64,000 bases of DNA, from contig NZ_CP032157.1 of the NCBI RefSeq assembly GCF_003555545.1, positions 5,398,546 to 5,462,545 on the forward strand, read 5' to 3'. Of the stretch, positions 8,384 to 15,540 are shown one piece after another (the first letter of the stretch is position 1; every line of letters begins with the position of its first letter). Below the pieces are notes generated by a model, which was not told the DNA's origin, did no database searches, and saw nothing but the letters and a program-made list of their open reading frames with translations. This DNA comes from Paraflavitalea soli (GTDB lineage Bacteria; Bacteroidota; Bacteroidia; Chitinophagales; Chitinophagaceae). Made by a program: the position numbers and the translations under genes.

Positions 8384-9412
8384 TCAGTTTAATTGAAGCA
8401 ACGGCAATTGCACTTCAAATACTTCCTGCGTCTTGTGTATCCCTATCTGCCTGCCACATACCAGCTCATATCTTTTGGCGATGTTGTTGAGCCCGATCCT
8501 GTTGGATTGTTCAACCGAGCGCCGGGGCTGCCGGTTGTTTCGCACCGTCAGTATGCCTCCGCCATTCGCCAGCACTTCTATGTGCAGCGGACTGCTGCTT
8601 GAGATGACATTGTGTTTGATCGCATTCTCTATCAGCATTTGCAGGGCTACCGGTATGATGTAACAATCATAATACTGTTCAGGAATGCCGATGTCCACTT
8701 TCAATCCATCCGGGTACCGCTGTTGCAGCAGGTAAACATAGGGCTTGATGAATGCCAGTTCTTTTTCAAGCTCCACCAGTTCTTTATCCTGACTCTTGAG
8801 TATGTAGCGGTATACTTTAGAAAACTCTTCTATAAACCGGTTGGCCCCGGGGTTGTCTTTGATCACCATGCCCGACAGCACGTTCAGGTTGTTGAACAGG
8901 AAATGCGGATTCACCTGGCTTTTGATGGCCTGTAGCTGTGCCTGTGTGCTGATGCGCTTCAGCTCTTCCGCTTCTGTGTATTTGATCCGGTATTCCCTGA
9001 AGAAGAACAGGATCATGTTGAGGAGGTGGAAGAACAGGTTGATAAGGCCTGCATAGATCAGGTTCAGCTTCAGCGGCATTTCATACTGCCGGAAGGAATA
9101 ACTGTACACCAGGGCGCCCATTCCATAGACCACCAGCGTGGCCGCTATGCAGGCAACTCCTATTCCTCCTGCAAAAAATACTGCGAGGTATGCTATCCGC
9201 TGTTCCTGTGGTGGAAAGCGTTTCATTACCCCTTTTTCAATGAGCCGGTTCCCTTCCCAGGTAATCCAGGTGATCAATACCACGGTCAGCAATGCGTGGT
9301 ACCATGCCACCTCGATATGGAAGTAGCGGTACACTTCGCACAGCACAGTATTGATGTAGGCGTAGGCCGACAACAATACTATAAAGAGATATCTGTAGGG
9401 ATGTGTAAACAT
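8384..9412 (-). CDS. LytS/YehU-type sensor histidine kinase
   Basis: 342 residues with four predicted membrane helices in the first 160 residues and no large extracellular domain, then the His_kinase phospho-acceptor region (QVNPHFLFNNLNVL) and an ATPase region with a short N-box (LIENAIKHN). This is the usual partner of LytTR regulators. The open frame starts at a TTG at 9424, but ATG 9412 (MFTHPYRYLF) is the more likely start. It is the first gene of the presumed kinase-regulator-crtI-crtB-crtZ/tspO operon. No PAS, LOV or bilin domain is seen, so light sensing by this protein is not supported. Confidence 0.9.
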   Translation of the reverse strand: MFTHPYRYLFIVLLSAYAYINTVLCEVYRYFHIEVAWYHALLTVVLITWITWEGNRLIEKGVMKRFPPQEQRIAYLAVFFAGGIGVACIAATLVVYGMGALVYSYSFRQYEMPLKLNLIYAGLINLFFHLLNMILFFFREYRIKYTEAEELKRISTQAQLQAIKSQVNPHFLFNNLNVLSGMVIKDNPGANRFIEEFSKVYRYILKSQDKELVELEKELAFIKPYVYLLQQRYPDGLKVDIGIPEQYYDCYIIPVALQMLIENAIKHNVISSSSPLHIEVLANGGGILTVRNNRQPRRSVEQSNRIGLNNIAKRYELVCGRQIGIHKTQEVFEVQLPLLQLN

Positions 9413-9428
9413 GCTATCTTCCAATTAG

Positions 9429-9440
9429 TGTTCAACAAAG
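9429..9440 (-). promoter_or_regulatory. Possible CarH-like half site before the kinase/crt operon
   Basis: The minus strand reads CTTTGTTGAACA between the hairpin at 9442-9473 and the kinase start. It shares the core GTTGAACAA/TTGTTSAAC with the two palindromes in front of the folE-carH pair (10975-11010). It could equally be the T-rich tail of the terminator. One short AT-rich match is weak evidence. Confidence 0.25.
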
Positions 9441-9441
9441 A

Positions 9442-9473
9442 GGAGACAACTACAGATAACTGTAGTTGTCTCC
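9442..9473 (-). terminator. Perfect 14-bp hairpin between fasciclin gene and kinase operon
   Basis: Arms 9442-9455 and 9460-9473 pair perfectly around a 4-nt loop (ATAA). On the minus strand the hairpin is followed by a T-rich stretch (TCTTTGTT), so it can terminate the fasciclin transcript. Only about 30 bp remain before the kinase start, so partial readthrough or attenuation into the crt operon is possible. Confidence 0.75.
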
Positions 9474-9505
9474 CAGGTTTTCAACTATAAGGATCAATTC
9501 TTGTA

Positions 9506-10494
9506 TCAAGGTAACAGCACCCTGTCGATTACATGGATCACGCCATTGGTGGTCACAATATCTGTTGCTACGATATTGGATGCAGACGGATTGCTGTTGC
9601 CTTTTACCTTAGCTCCTCCACTAAGCGTTATTGTCACTTTACCACCCCCTGCGGTGGTGGGCTGCGCACCTTCTGTCAGGTCCGATGAAAATACCCGCGC
9701 GCCTACTGCATGATACAGGAGTATTGGCTTGAGCGCATTGGGATCGGCTGCCTGGATCGATGCAATTGTCGGGAAGCCTGCATTGATGAACGCCTGGTTG
9801 GTGGGCGCAAATACCGTGAGCGGACCTGCGGCCGTTAATGCATTGACAATATCAGTACCCGCGCGCTGTACCGCTGCTACGAGGTAGGTGAAATTGGGAT
9901 TGGCCGAAGCTGTTTGCACGATGTTCCTGCCGGTGGTATCAATACCCGGTCTACAATATGTATGATGCCATTGGTGGCACTTACATCTCCTTTCTTCACT
10001 TTCACCCCGTTGATGAATACGCCAACACTGTTGCGCGTGGCGAATGCCTGTTTGCCGCCCAGGGTGGTAATGGGTGCATTGGGGCCGGCCGGTACATCTG
10101 CCGCCATCACTTTCGAACCCAATACATGGTATTGCAGTACTGTTGTAAGCAAGGCCACGCCATTGGCATCGAGCGCATTGATCTTCGCTTCCGTATCCAG
10201 GTCGGGCGTTCCATCACCATTCAGGTCTACCTGCCTGAAGGCCGCGTCATCCGGTGCAAATACCGTAAGGTTGGCTGTCGTTGCCAATGTATTGGCAAGT
10301 CCGGCCTTTACCACGGCTGCTTCCAACAGCGTAAGCTGCGGATCGTTCACGACTGTTTCCGTGATGTTCCTTTGTACCGGTTTGTCATCATCATCTTTCT
10401 TGCATCCGGTCATGGCAAGTGCACTTGCCGATACTGCTACCAATAAAACTTTGCTGACTAAACGTGCAGATTTCATAAATGATTTTTTAAGCAT
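9506..10494 (-). pseudogene. Two-domain fasciclin (FAS1) lipoprotein split by a frameshift
   Basis: Read together, the two frames give one protein: a lipoprotein signal (LAMTGC lipobox after MLKKSFMKSARLVSK), a first FAS1 domain (TETVVNDPQLTLLEAAVVKAG...GIIHIVDRVLIPP) and a second one (RNIVQTASANPNFTYLVAAV...GVIHVIDRVLLP). The frame breaks near 9920-9935: the first frame reads on into a short nonsense tail ending at 9877, and the second domain is one base out of phase, with a start candidate only at 9919. A single-base deletion, a sequencing error or programmed slippage would all explain it. FAS1 proteins are usually adhesion or ligand-binding lipoproteins; in some algae a FAS1 protein (AstaP) binds carotenoids, which makes the position next to crt genes notable. 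Confidence 0.8.
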
Positions 10495-10500
10495 ATTTAT

Positions 10501-10517
10501 TAACGGTGTTACCGTTA
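10501..10517. promoter_or_regulatory. Dyad in the fasciclin promoter region
   Basis: TAACGG and CCGTTA flank 5 bp just upstream of the fasciclin start. It may be an operator; no regulator can be assigned. Confidence 0.25.
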
Positions 10518-10657
10518 TTATATAGCTTAAATCTTGCCGATAGATTGACTGCCGGAGTGAACCATCACAAATCCGGAGCGAACCGTCGATTGTCTTCATC
10601 GTTTATTTCTCATCAGCAAATCCCTATAAAAAGAGCTGTCATTTTGTTTATCGTTGT

Positions 10658-10878
10658 CTACAGTTTGACAGGTGTTGTGTAAAGCTGCCACAATTCTTCT
10701 ATTTGTTCCCCGTAGATTGCTGCCTGCTGCAGCAGTGATGCTTTTGCTGCGGGCTGCATTTTATCCCATGTGTTGTACACCATGCCTATCCGTGGATTTT
10801 TTTCCAGCAACGACCAGTCTTATACCAGCTGTGCCGGTAGTTTAATTGATCTTCCAGTATGAGCCGTACCTTTTTCAT
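10658..10878 (-). pseudogene. Internally deleted remnant of a photolyase/cryptochrome-family gene (COG3046, FeS-BCP type)
   Basis: From ATG 10878 the minus strand reads MKKVRLILEDQLNYRHSWYK, the typical start of this family (consensus like VRLILGDQLN..HSW). After about 20 codons the match ends, and in another frame 10816-10658 reads WSLLEKNPRIGMVYNTW, then DKM and on to a stop after TTPVKL. This resembles the family's C-terminal end. Some 430 central codons, including the FAD and iron-sulfur regions, are missing. This is therefore a fossil left by a large internal deletion. The family assignment rests on recognition of the two ends, not on an alignment. Confidence 0.6.
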
Positions 10879-10974
10879 GCAGTCATTTTTTGATTGAACA
10901 GGACTGCAACCTCCTGGTAACCGAAATGAAAGACAACTGATGCGTTTGCAGGGCGTGCAGCAAAGGCTAAATTA

Positions 10975-11010
10975 TTTTGTTCAACAAATTTAATTAAAAG
11001 TTGAACAAAA
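10975..11010. promoter_or_regulatory. Double palindrome, probable operator of the CarH-like regulator
   Basis: TTTTGTTCAAC (10975-10985) and GTTGAACAAAA (11000-11010) form a perfect 11-bp inverted repeat with a 14-bp AT-rich spacer. Each arm is itself nearly palindromic (TTGTT-C-AACAA; AAGTT-G-AACAA), with centres 22 bp apart. The right arm lies about 20 bp before a weak -7 box (TAATTTG, 11023-11029), so bound protein would cover the -33 region. It lies just ahead of the truncated folE and carH, which suggests autoregulation. Confidence 0.6.
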
Positions 11011-11047
11011 TAAGCATACCTTTAATTTGTTAATAAAAATAAATTTC

Positions 11048-11389
11048 ATGCAAAATGGCAAAAAAGCGGCCGCGCTTTGTGCAGGTAAGGATTTTATGCT
11101 GAGTGAAGCGGTCATGGAAATGGGTGACAATCATTTGTCTACATCGGATGATACCCCTTTACGCCCCGGCGCATTTGATATGGATAATGTAGAGAAGGTA
11201 AAGAAGATTGAAGGGCTGTTCAGGCAGCTGATGGAAACCCTGGGGCTCGACCTCACTGATGACAGCCTGCGTGGCACGCCTTTACGGCTAGCCAGGATGT
11301 ATGTGACCTCTTTTTACGGAGGCAAGTTCGGCAATGCAGCCGTAAAAGAAGAGTTTTTGCGTTATGCAGGCATGGCCACTGTTTATTAA
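11048..11389 (+). pseudogene. folE: Truncated GTP cyclohydrolase I (N-terminal helical part only)
   Basis: 113 codons from ATG 11048 (the frame opens at a TTG at 11027, inside the promoter). Residues about 35-95 match the N-terminal helices of FolE (KIEGLFRQLMETLGLDLTDD, then SLRGTPLRLARMYV). The sequence stops after EEFLRYAGMATVY, just before the tunnel-fold domain with the zinc-binding Cys/His residues and the catalytic His, so no enzyme activity is expected. It ends 12 bp before carH and is probably transcribed with it. folE genes commonly accompany LitR/CarH regulators and photolyases in light-induced clusters. The short protein may be a leftover or a leader for carH. Confidence 0.75.
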
Positions 11390-11401
11390 CTTTGCCGTCT
11401 T

Positions 11402-12280
11402 ATGAAGCTCTACCACATATCCGAGCTGGAACAATTGTCAGGCATTAAAGCCCCTACCATCCGTGTATGGGAACGTCGGTACAATCTTATTGAACCTGGC
11501 CGTACCGACACCAATATCCGGATGTATGATGACCGGCAGGTCCGTAAGCTGTTGAACGTGGCTACATTGTTGTCGAATGGTTACAAGATATCGAAGATCG
11601 CTGAACTGGATGAGGATGACATGCATGCCATGGTGCTGGGATTACAGGGCAGTACTGATGATGCCGATTCGGTAGCCACGTCGTTTGTCAACGAACTCAT
11701 TGTGTCAATGCTGGCTTTCGACGAAGTGAATTTCGAAAAAACTTTTGCTGCCGCCGCAAGCCGCTACGGGCTATTTGAAGCTATGTTAAACGTGTTTTAC
11801 CCGCTGCTCCATAAGATCGGCATTATGTGGTCGACCGAAGATGCAATGCCTGTACAGGAGCACTTTGCATCCGCTGTGGTACGTCGTAAACTGATCGCCG
11901 CAACCGATGCCCTCGTCCTAAAGAGAAAACGCCGGAAGAAATTCTTGCTGATGCTGCCGCCGGGGGAATGGCATGAGATCGGGTTGCTTTTTGCCAACTA
12001 CATTATTCGCGCAAAGGAGGTGGAAACCATTTACCTGGGACAAAATGTTCCTTATGAGCAGGTACCTGCTGTTCTGGAAAAAACCGAATTAACTCATGTC
12101 TTGTTGTTCTTCATTGCTCGACCCGAACAAGATAATCTTACGTATATTCGTAAAGCGATGCAACTACCACGCGATCTACCACTGCTGGTAGCCGGAAGTC
12201 ATAAGGCAATAGCTGCTTTGCATTTGGGTTCAAACACACATCTTCTAGAGTCGCCGCATGATCTTTTAAACTACTTATAA
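11402..12280 (+). CDS. MerR-type regulator with B12-binding domain, CarH/LitR-like photoreceptor candidate
   Basis: 292 residues: MerR helix-turn-helix (1-75; ISELEQLSGIKAPTIRVWE), four-helix B12-binding cap (about 90-170) and Rossmann-like B12 domain (178-292). The photoreceptor residues of CarH are present with the right spacing: W143-x9-E153-H154 (WSTEDAMPVQEH) and the lower-ligand motif E189-x-H191-x-x-G194 (GEWHEIG). In Thermus CarH, adenosylcobalamin keeps the repressor tetrameric on DNA in the dark and light breaks it. The gene lies close to the crt operon and next to the double palindrome. Light control of the crt genes is inference; B12-binding capacity is well supported. Confidence 0.85.
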   Translation: MKLYHISELEQLSGIKAPTIRVWERRYNLIEPGRTDTNIRMYDDRQVRKLLNVATLLSNGYKISKIAELDEDDMHAMVLGLQGSTDDADSVATSFVNELIVSMLAFDEVNFEKTFAAAASRYGLFEAMLNVFYPLLHKIGIMWSTEDAMPVQEHFASAVVRRKLIAATDALVLKRKRRKKFLLMLPPGEWHEIGLLFANYIIRAKEVETIYLGQNVPYEQVPAVLEKTELTHVLLFFIARPEQDNLTYIRKAMQLPRDLPLLVAGSHKAIAALHLGSNTHLLESPHDLLNYL

Positions 12281-12339
12281 CACCTACCGTACAGCAAGGC
12301 TATTTCCCTTGCTGATTCATATTGTTTATGCCGGTTCAC

Positions 12340-12375
12340 GAAGCAGGCCCCGCTCTTCCGAACGGGGCCTGCTTC
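12340..12375. terminator. Bidirectional terminator between carH and the small membrane gene
   Basis: Perfect 13-bp stem (12340-12352 with 12363-12375, GC-rich, GAAGCAGGCCCCG on the left arm) between convergent genes. Confidence 0.8.
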
Positions 12376-12401
12376 ATAGGAATACCAGATGAAAGGAACG
12401 A

Positions 12402-12617
12402 CTACTTTTCCTGACTGCCATCAGTCACTGCCTGGCTTACGGCACTGGCTACTGTGCCTTCAACAGCCAGGTAACTGGCTACCTGCACCACGATCGTTGG
12501 CAAAGCCACCGGTGTGGTGAGGATCGTGCCGCTCACCGCGGCAAGGATCAGGCTCCAATTCCGCAGCTTCACAAAGAAGGGCGGCGTGGGCGACTGCATT
12601 CTTTCCTGTATACTCAT
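12402..12617 (-). CDS. Small hydrophobic protein, unassigned
   Basis: 71 residues. After a short polar start (MSIQERMQSPTPPFFVKLRNW) there are two hydrophobic segments (about 22-40 and 43-62) and a short polar tail. The size and layout resemble a holin-like or other small membrane protein, but no family is recognised. It ends next to the carH terminator. The region upstream is repeat-rich and non-coding, and the first paralog of the family at 13316-13963 is on the same strand about 0.7 kb away. Confidence 0.6.
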   Translation of the reverse strand: MSIQERMQSPTPPFFVKLRNWSLILAAVSGTILTTPVALPTIVVQVASYLAVEGTVASAVSQAVTDGSQEK

Positions 12618-12680
12618 ATGATACTTTTGAATGTTAAAAAATAACTACATCACCAGGACGCTCACAGCGAATCACTAAAA

Positions 12681-12722
12681 GCTAACAGTTAGCAGATTAT
12701 CCCTAACTCCTGACTGCTAATA
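12681..12722 (+). repeat. Heptad array, GCTAACA type (6 units)
   Basis: Six consecutive 7-bp units in register: GCTAACA, GTTAGCA, GATTATC, CCTAACT, CCTGACT, GCTAATA. The surrounding 12618-13193 shows no gene; more degenerate GCTAA/CCTAAC words continue at about 12945-13055. Confidence 0.7.
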
Positions 12723-12944
12723 TTGGGTTTTTACAATGAACTATTGGTAGCTGCATGTCTCAGCCAAAACCTGCCCTTTATTCCCCGCTGCTGGCGGACC
12801 ACTGTCCAGTGCCTGGTGGCTGGCTCACCGAAGGCCTTTATTCATCACAGCGGCAAAATAAAAACCAGTGGCAATAGCCCTCAGCCAATAGCTACCTGCA
12901 AAAGCAGATAACGACAGCTAATGCCAAAAAGTAAATCACTAAAC

Positions 12945-13055
12945 CCAACCGCTAATAGCTACCTGACTGCTAAAGTCCAAGGCTAGTAGCTGATACCAAA
13001 ACTCAGCTGATAACCGCTAAAAGCTAAATCCTGGAACCTAACTCCTAACAGCTAA
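12945..13055 (+). repeat. Degenerate GCTAA/CCTAAC word array
   Basis: Many copies of GCTAAN, CCTAAC and CTGATA words, partly in 7-bp register (about 13021-13055). It belongs to the same family as the arrays at 12681 and 13280 but is more decayed. Confidence 0.5.
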
Positions 13056-13193
13056 CTCTACATCCTCAGTTCGTGTTGCACAACACTACCATACATCAAC
13101 CGTGCTTAGGGGCCCCGTCCACACAGTCGATCAGCATTTTTATGTATACTTCGCCTGGTCCCTCAAAAGAAACCCAACGAAGCAAAAGTTCTT

Positions 13194-13229
13194 AATCCTA
13201 ATAATCCATTCAATCCAACAAATCATGGT
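13194..13229 (+). repeat. 9-bp repeat array (4 units)
   Basis: Four units in register beginning AATCC: AATCCTAAT, AATCCATTC, AATCCAACA, AATCATGGT. It directly precedes a dispersed element ending in CGTGTATTC at 13279. Confidence 0.65.
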
Positions 13230-13279
13230 CACGAAGCAAAGCGGAGTGAAAGAGCTGCTTTCGAAGCAATCGTGTATTC
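13228..13279 (+). repeat. Dispersed GAAGCGNAG...GAAGCAANCGTGTATTC element, copy 1
   Basis: Diverged copy of the element also found at 14507-14548, 14576-14650 and 15615-15695 (core GTCAYNTCGAACGRAGCG, then GTGAGARATCTGCTATCGAA). Its 3' end GAAGCAATCGTGTATTC directly abuts the heptad array at 13280. Confidence 0.6.
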
Positions 13280-13328
13280 GCTAACAGCTAAAGGCTAAAA
13301 GCTAATACCTAACCGCTAAAAGCTAACC
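13280..13328 (+). repeat. Heptad array, GCTAAVN type (7 units), overlapping a stop codon
   Basis: GCTAACA, GCTAAAG, GCTAAAA, GCTAATA, CCTAACC, GCTAAAA, GCTAACC, all in 7-bp register, starting right after CGTGTATTC. The last two units form the final codons and the TAG stop (13316-13318) of the minus-strand gene, so the array has grown into or been captured by its 3' end. Confidence 0.85.
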
Positions 13329-13963
13329 TTTACAATCGTCAACGACTTCGCCCCATCCTGTTGCCGCAAAAAATAACGGCTCCCCACAAACTGGTAAAAC
13401 TCTATCCCCATCACCACAACGATCGGCCGCCGTGTTCTTGCAGGAAAGGAAAGTTTCAACGAAGTCGTAGTAAGCTGCTGCACATCCAGGAAACCACTTT
13501 CCTCGCTAGTCGTCAGGAATTTCATACTCCTGAAGTCCAGCACAGCTGCAGCTGCCAGTATCTTTATATGCGTAACCCGTCCCTCCCATCGCAGATCACG
13601 TACCGGATCGAAAGCAGGTATATTCAACATGCACACGCCTTTGTTACGGTTAATCGATACATCATACCGTCCGTTAAAGGTCCTGTACAGTGGTTTACGC
13701 TTATTAAAGTCAAAGCCTTCCAATAGTTTAAGATTATCTGAAGTTATCTTCCCCAATGCAGCAGGATACTGCTTATCACTCCGCAGCAGATTAAATACAC
13801 GCCAAAACAAACGACAGTCCAAATGCTGCTCCTCCAGGTTGAATAAAGGTTTGTGGAAGGCGTCGCAGATCAGTGTGCTGTATTTATGTACCCTGTCAAA
13901 ATCAGCCTGGGGTATCCTATTCTTTGTTGATTGCTTATTAGTAATTGTTGTATGTATGCGCAT
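13316..13963 (-). CDS. Unassigned Bacteroidota family, paralog 1 (divergent)
   Basis: 215 residues from ATG 13963 (MRIHTTITNK; the frame also opens at 14047, but that stretch looks non-coding). It resembles the proteins at 14776 and 15894: LLEGFDFNKRKPL corresponds to LLQGFEFNIGVPF and LLGYNFNPRVDW, and the C-terminal VVVMGIEFYQFVGSRY corresponds to LLLGVEFVKLVNGKSY and VALGIHWY. No known domain, signal peptide or membrane helix is recognised. The last codons (VSF-stop) come from the heptad array. Function unknown. Confidence 0.65.
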   Translation of the reverse strand: MRIHTTITNKQSTKNRIPQADFDRVHKYSTLICDAFHKPLFNLEEQHLDCRLFWRVFNLLRSDKQYPAALGKITSDNLKLLEGFDFNKRKPLYRTFNGRYDVSINRNKGVCMLNIPAFDPVRDLRWEGRVTHIKILAAAAVLDFRSMKFLTTSEESGFLDVQQLTTTSLKLSFPARTRRPIVVVMGIEFYQFVGSRYFLRQQDGAKSLTIVKVSF

Positions 13964-14051
13964 AATAAAAAAGCTTATTGATGATAGTAAGACATTAATG
14001 TCTATCTGTTCATCACAAACATACAACACGCAGATACCCGTTTCCAATACC

Positions 14052-14141
14052 CCATTGTATATTTCGTAATTTTTGTAAAAAATCGACGCACATTACGTCG
14101 ATTTTTTACAAAAATTACAAAATTGACATTTTATACAATGG
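14052..14141. repeat. Large inverted repeat with perfect 23-bp inner stem
   Basis: Inner arms 14066-14088 and 14096-14118 are perfectly complementary with a 7-nt loop; both arms contain GTAATTTTTGTAAAAAATCG. Outer arms CCATTGTATA (14052-14061) and TATACAATGG (14132-14141) also pair, with unequal flanks between. It lies just upstream of paralog 1. It could be a promoter dyad, a MITE-like remnant or a hairpin RNA. Confidence 0.75.
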
Positions 14142-14271
14142 CACATTTGGAAATCGCCTGTCCGTCATCGTATGTTTGTTGTGCAGTGTTACTGAAAGAA
14201 GAAATTAAAGACAAGCACGAAGAAGAAAAAAGCAAAATAAACGACAAAAAGAAAAGTAGAACCAACCGTCT

Positions 14272-14315
14272 CTTCAGTATGCCTTCAGTATAGCTTCAGT
14301 ATACCTTCAGTATGG
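14272..14315 (+). repeat. 11-bp tandem repeat (4 units), CTTCAGTATNN
   Basis: CTTCAGTATGC, CTTCAGTATAG, CTTCAGTATAC and CTTCAGTATGG in exact 11-bp register. The rest of 14142-14506 has no recognised gene; a short dyad ATGCTAATAGCAT follows. Confidence 0.85.
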
Positions 14316-14506
14316 ATAGAGTATGCTAATAGCATCAAACACAAAAACAGCCCTTTTTTGCATAAAGTGGTAGGGAAGCTGGCGCCTCCCACCCAAAGCA
14401 ACAACGGATGTATATAGGTTGTACCGCGGGCAACCGCCTCAAACAGTTCTTTGGAAAAGCAGTCGATGCAGACGGATCATGATTGTCGATTAACGTCTCT
14501 TCCTAT

Positions 14507-14548
14507 TTGTCATTTCGACCGTAGGGAGAAATCTGTTATCGAAGCAAG
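14507..14548 (+). repeat. Dispersed TTTGTCATTTCGA element, copy 2
   Basis: Reads TTTGTCATTTCGACCGTAGG, then GAGAAATCTGTTATCGAAGC. Shorter form of the element at 14576-14650 and 15615-15695. Confidence 0.65.
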
Positions 14549-14575
14549 CGTATCTCATTAACGTTTCTCCCTTCT

Positions 14576-14650
14576 TTGTCATCTCGAACGAAGCGAAGCG
14601 CAGTGAGAGATCTGCTATCGAAGCAAACGTTTCGAAACAACCGTGTATTC
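14576..14650 (+). repeat. Dispersed TTGTCATCTCGA element, copy 3, ending in CGTGTATTC
   Basis: Starts TTGTCATCTCGAACGAAGCG, continues through GTGAGAGATCTGCTATCGAA and ends in CCGTGTATTC (14641-14650). A heptad array follows directly. Confidence 0.65.
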
Positions 14651-14738
14651 ATTGCCGATTGCCGGCTGCCGATTCACGAAGTCATCGAAGCAACCGTGTA
14701 TTCGCTCGCAGCTCGTAGCTCACGGCTCGCCGCTTTCT
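14651..14738 (+). repeat. Two heptad arrays (GCCGATT type and GCTCGNA type)
   Basis: The first array is ATTGCCG, ATTGCCG, GCTGCCG, ATTCACG (14651-14678), right after CGTGTATTC at 14642-14650. A second CGTGTATTC (14695-14703) is directly followed by GCTCGCA, GCTCGTA, GCTCACG, GCTCGCC, GCTTTCT (14704-14738). Unit length is constant while unit sequence changes. Confidence 0.8.
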
Positions 14739-14775
14739 TCCAAAGAACATTCATTCATTTTTAAACAACAAACAA

Positions 14776-15534
14776 ATGCCAAAGCAAATAAGCCCCATCG
14801 TCAAGCTCAAAGGAGCCATCGACGATATCAGCTTTTACAAAACCCAGGATGGGTTCATGGCCCGGCAGAAGACAGCCATCTCTGCCGATCGCATCAAGAC
14901 CGATCCCAAATTCGACCTCCTTCGCAGGGCTGGTCAGGAATTTGGCACAGGCGGCAAAGCCGGAAAATTGTTCCGCGATATATGGAACACCGAGCTCAAC
15001 AAAGCCCGTGACAACCGCGTCACCAGCAGGGTTACACAGGCCATGGTAGCCGTATTGCAATCCGATCCCACCAGCGATCTAGGCTTGCGGCGCGTGGAAA
15101 ATGGCGACCTCACCTTGCTACAGGGATTTGAGTTCAACATCGGTGTGCCTTTTGCCGCCTGTGTCAAGACCCAGTTCCCGCATACCATCGACCGCGTATC
15201 CGGTCAGGTCAGGGTCAACCTCGTGTCCCATATCCCCAGGCTGGAGATTGCACCCCCCGACAATGCGACCCATTACAGCATCTTTGCCGCCGCCGCAGCA
15301 ATAGATTTTGCAACTGGTGAGTATTCCATCACAAGGCAAAGCAGTGCCAGCCTGCCCTGGGACAATGATCCCACCGTGGCCTCCGTGCTGCAGATGGCTG
15401 TGCTGCCCGCTACAACCCTTCCCATCTTCCTCCTGTTGGGAGTCGAGTTTGTGAAGCTCGTAAACGGTAAGTCCTATCCACTCAGTAAGGGCCTCAGTTC
15501 CCTGCAGGTCTGGGCAGTCGATCAACTGCCTTAA
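14776..15534 (+). CDS. Unassigned Bacteroidota family, paralog 2 (best preserved)
   Basis: 252 residues. N-terminal segment IVKLKGAIDDISFYKTQDGF followed by ADRIKTDPKFDLLRRAGQEF, then LLQGFEFNIGVPF in the middle, and a C-terminal LLLGVEFVKLVNGKSYPLSK. The soluble, beta-rich look and the opening pattern (short glycine turn, SFYK, ARQK) resemble other multi-copy Bacteroidota proteins such as the DUF6266 group, but identity with that family is not claimed. No signal peptide. It is followed after 6 bp by a strong hairpin terminator. Function unknown. Confidence 0.75.
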   Translation: MPKQISPIVKLKGAIDDISFYKTQDGFMARQKTAISADRIKTDPKFDLLRRAGQEFGTGGKAGKLFRDIWNTELNKARDNRVTSRVTQAMVAVLQSDPTSDLGLRRVENGDLTLLQGFEFNIGVPFAACVKTQFPHTIDRVSGQVRVNLVSHIPRLEIAPPDNATHYSIFAAAAAIDFATGEYSITRQSSASLPWDNDPTVASVLQMAVLPATTLPIFLLLGVEFVKLVNGKSYPLSKGLSSLQVWAVDQLP

Positions 15535-15540
15535 CCCATC

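Noticed and set aside
8384-9412. Direct light sensing by the histidine kinase
   Set aside because: No PAS/LOV, BLUF or bilin-binding domain in the membrane part; only the B12 regulator has photoreceptor residues.
12723-12911. 62-codon open frame between heptad arrays
   Set aside because: Part of repeat-rich DNA without homology signs or conserved start.
14052-14141. Insertion sequence ends
   Set aside because: No transposase frame lies between or beside the arms and no target duplication is evident; kept only as an inverted repeat.
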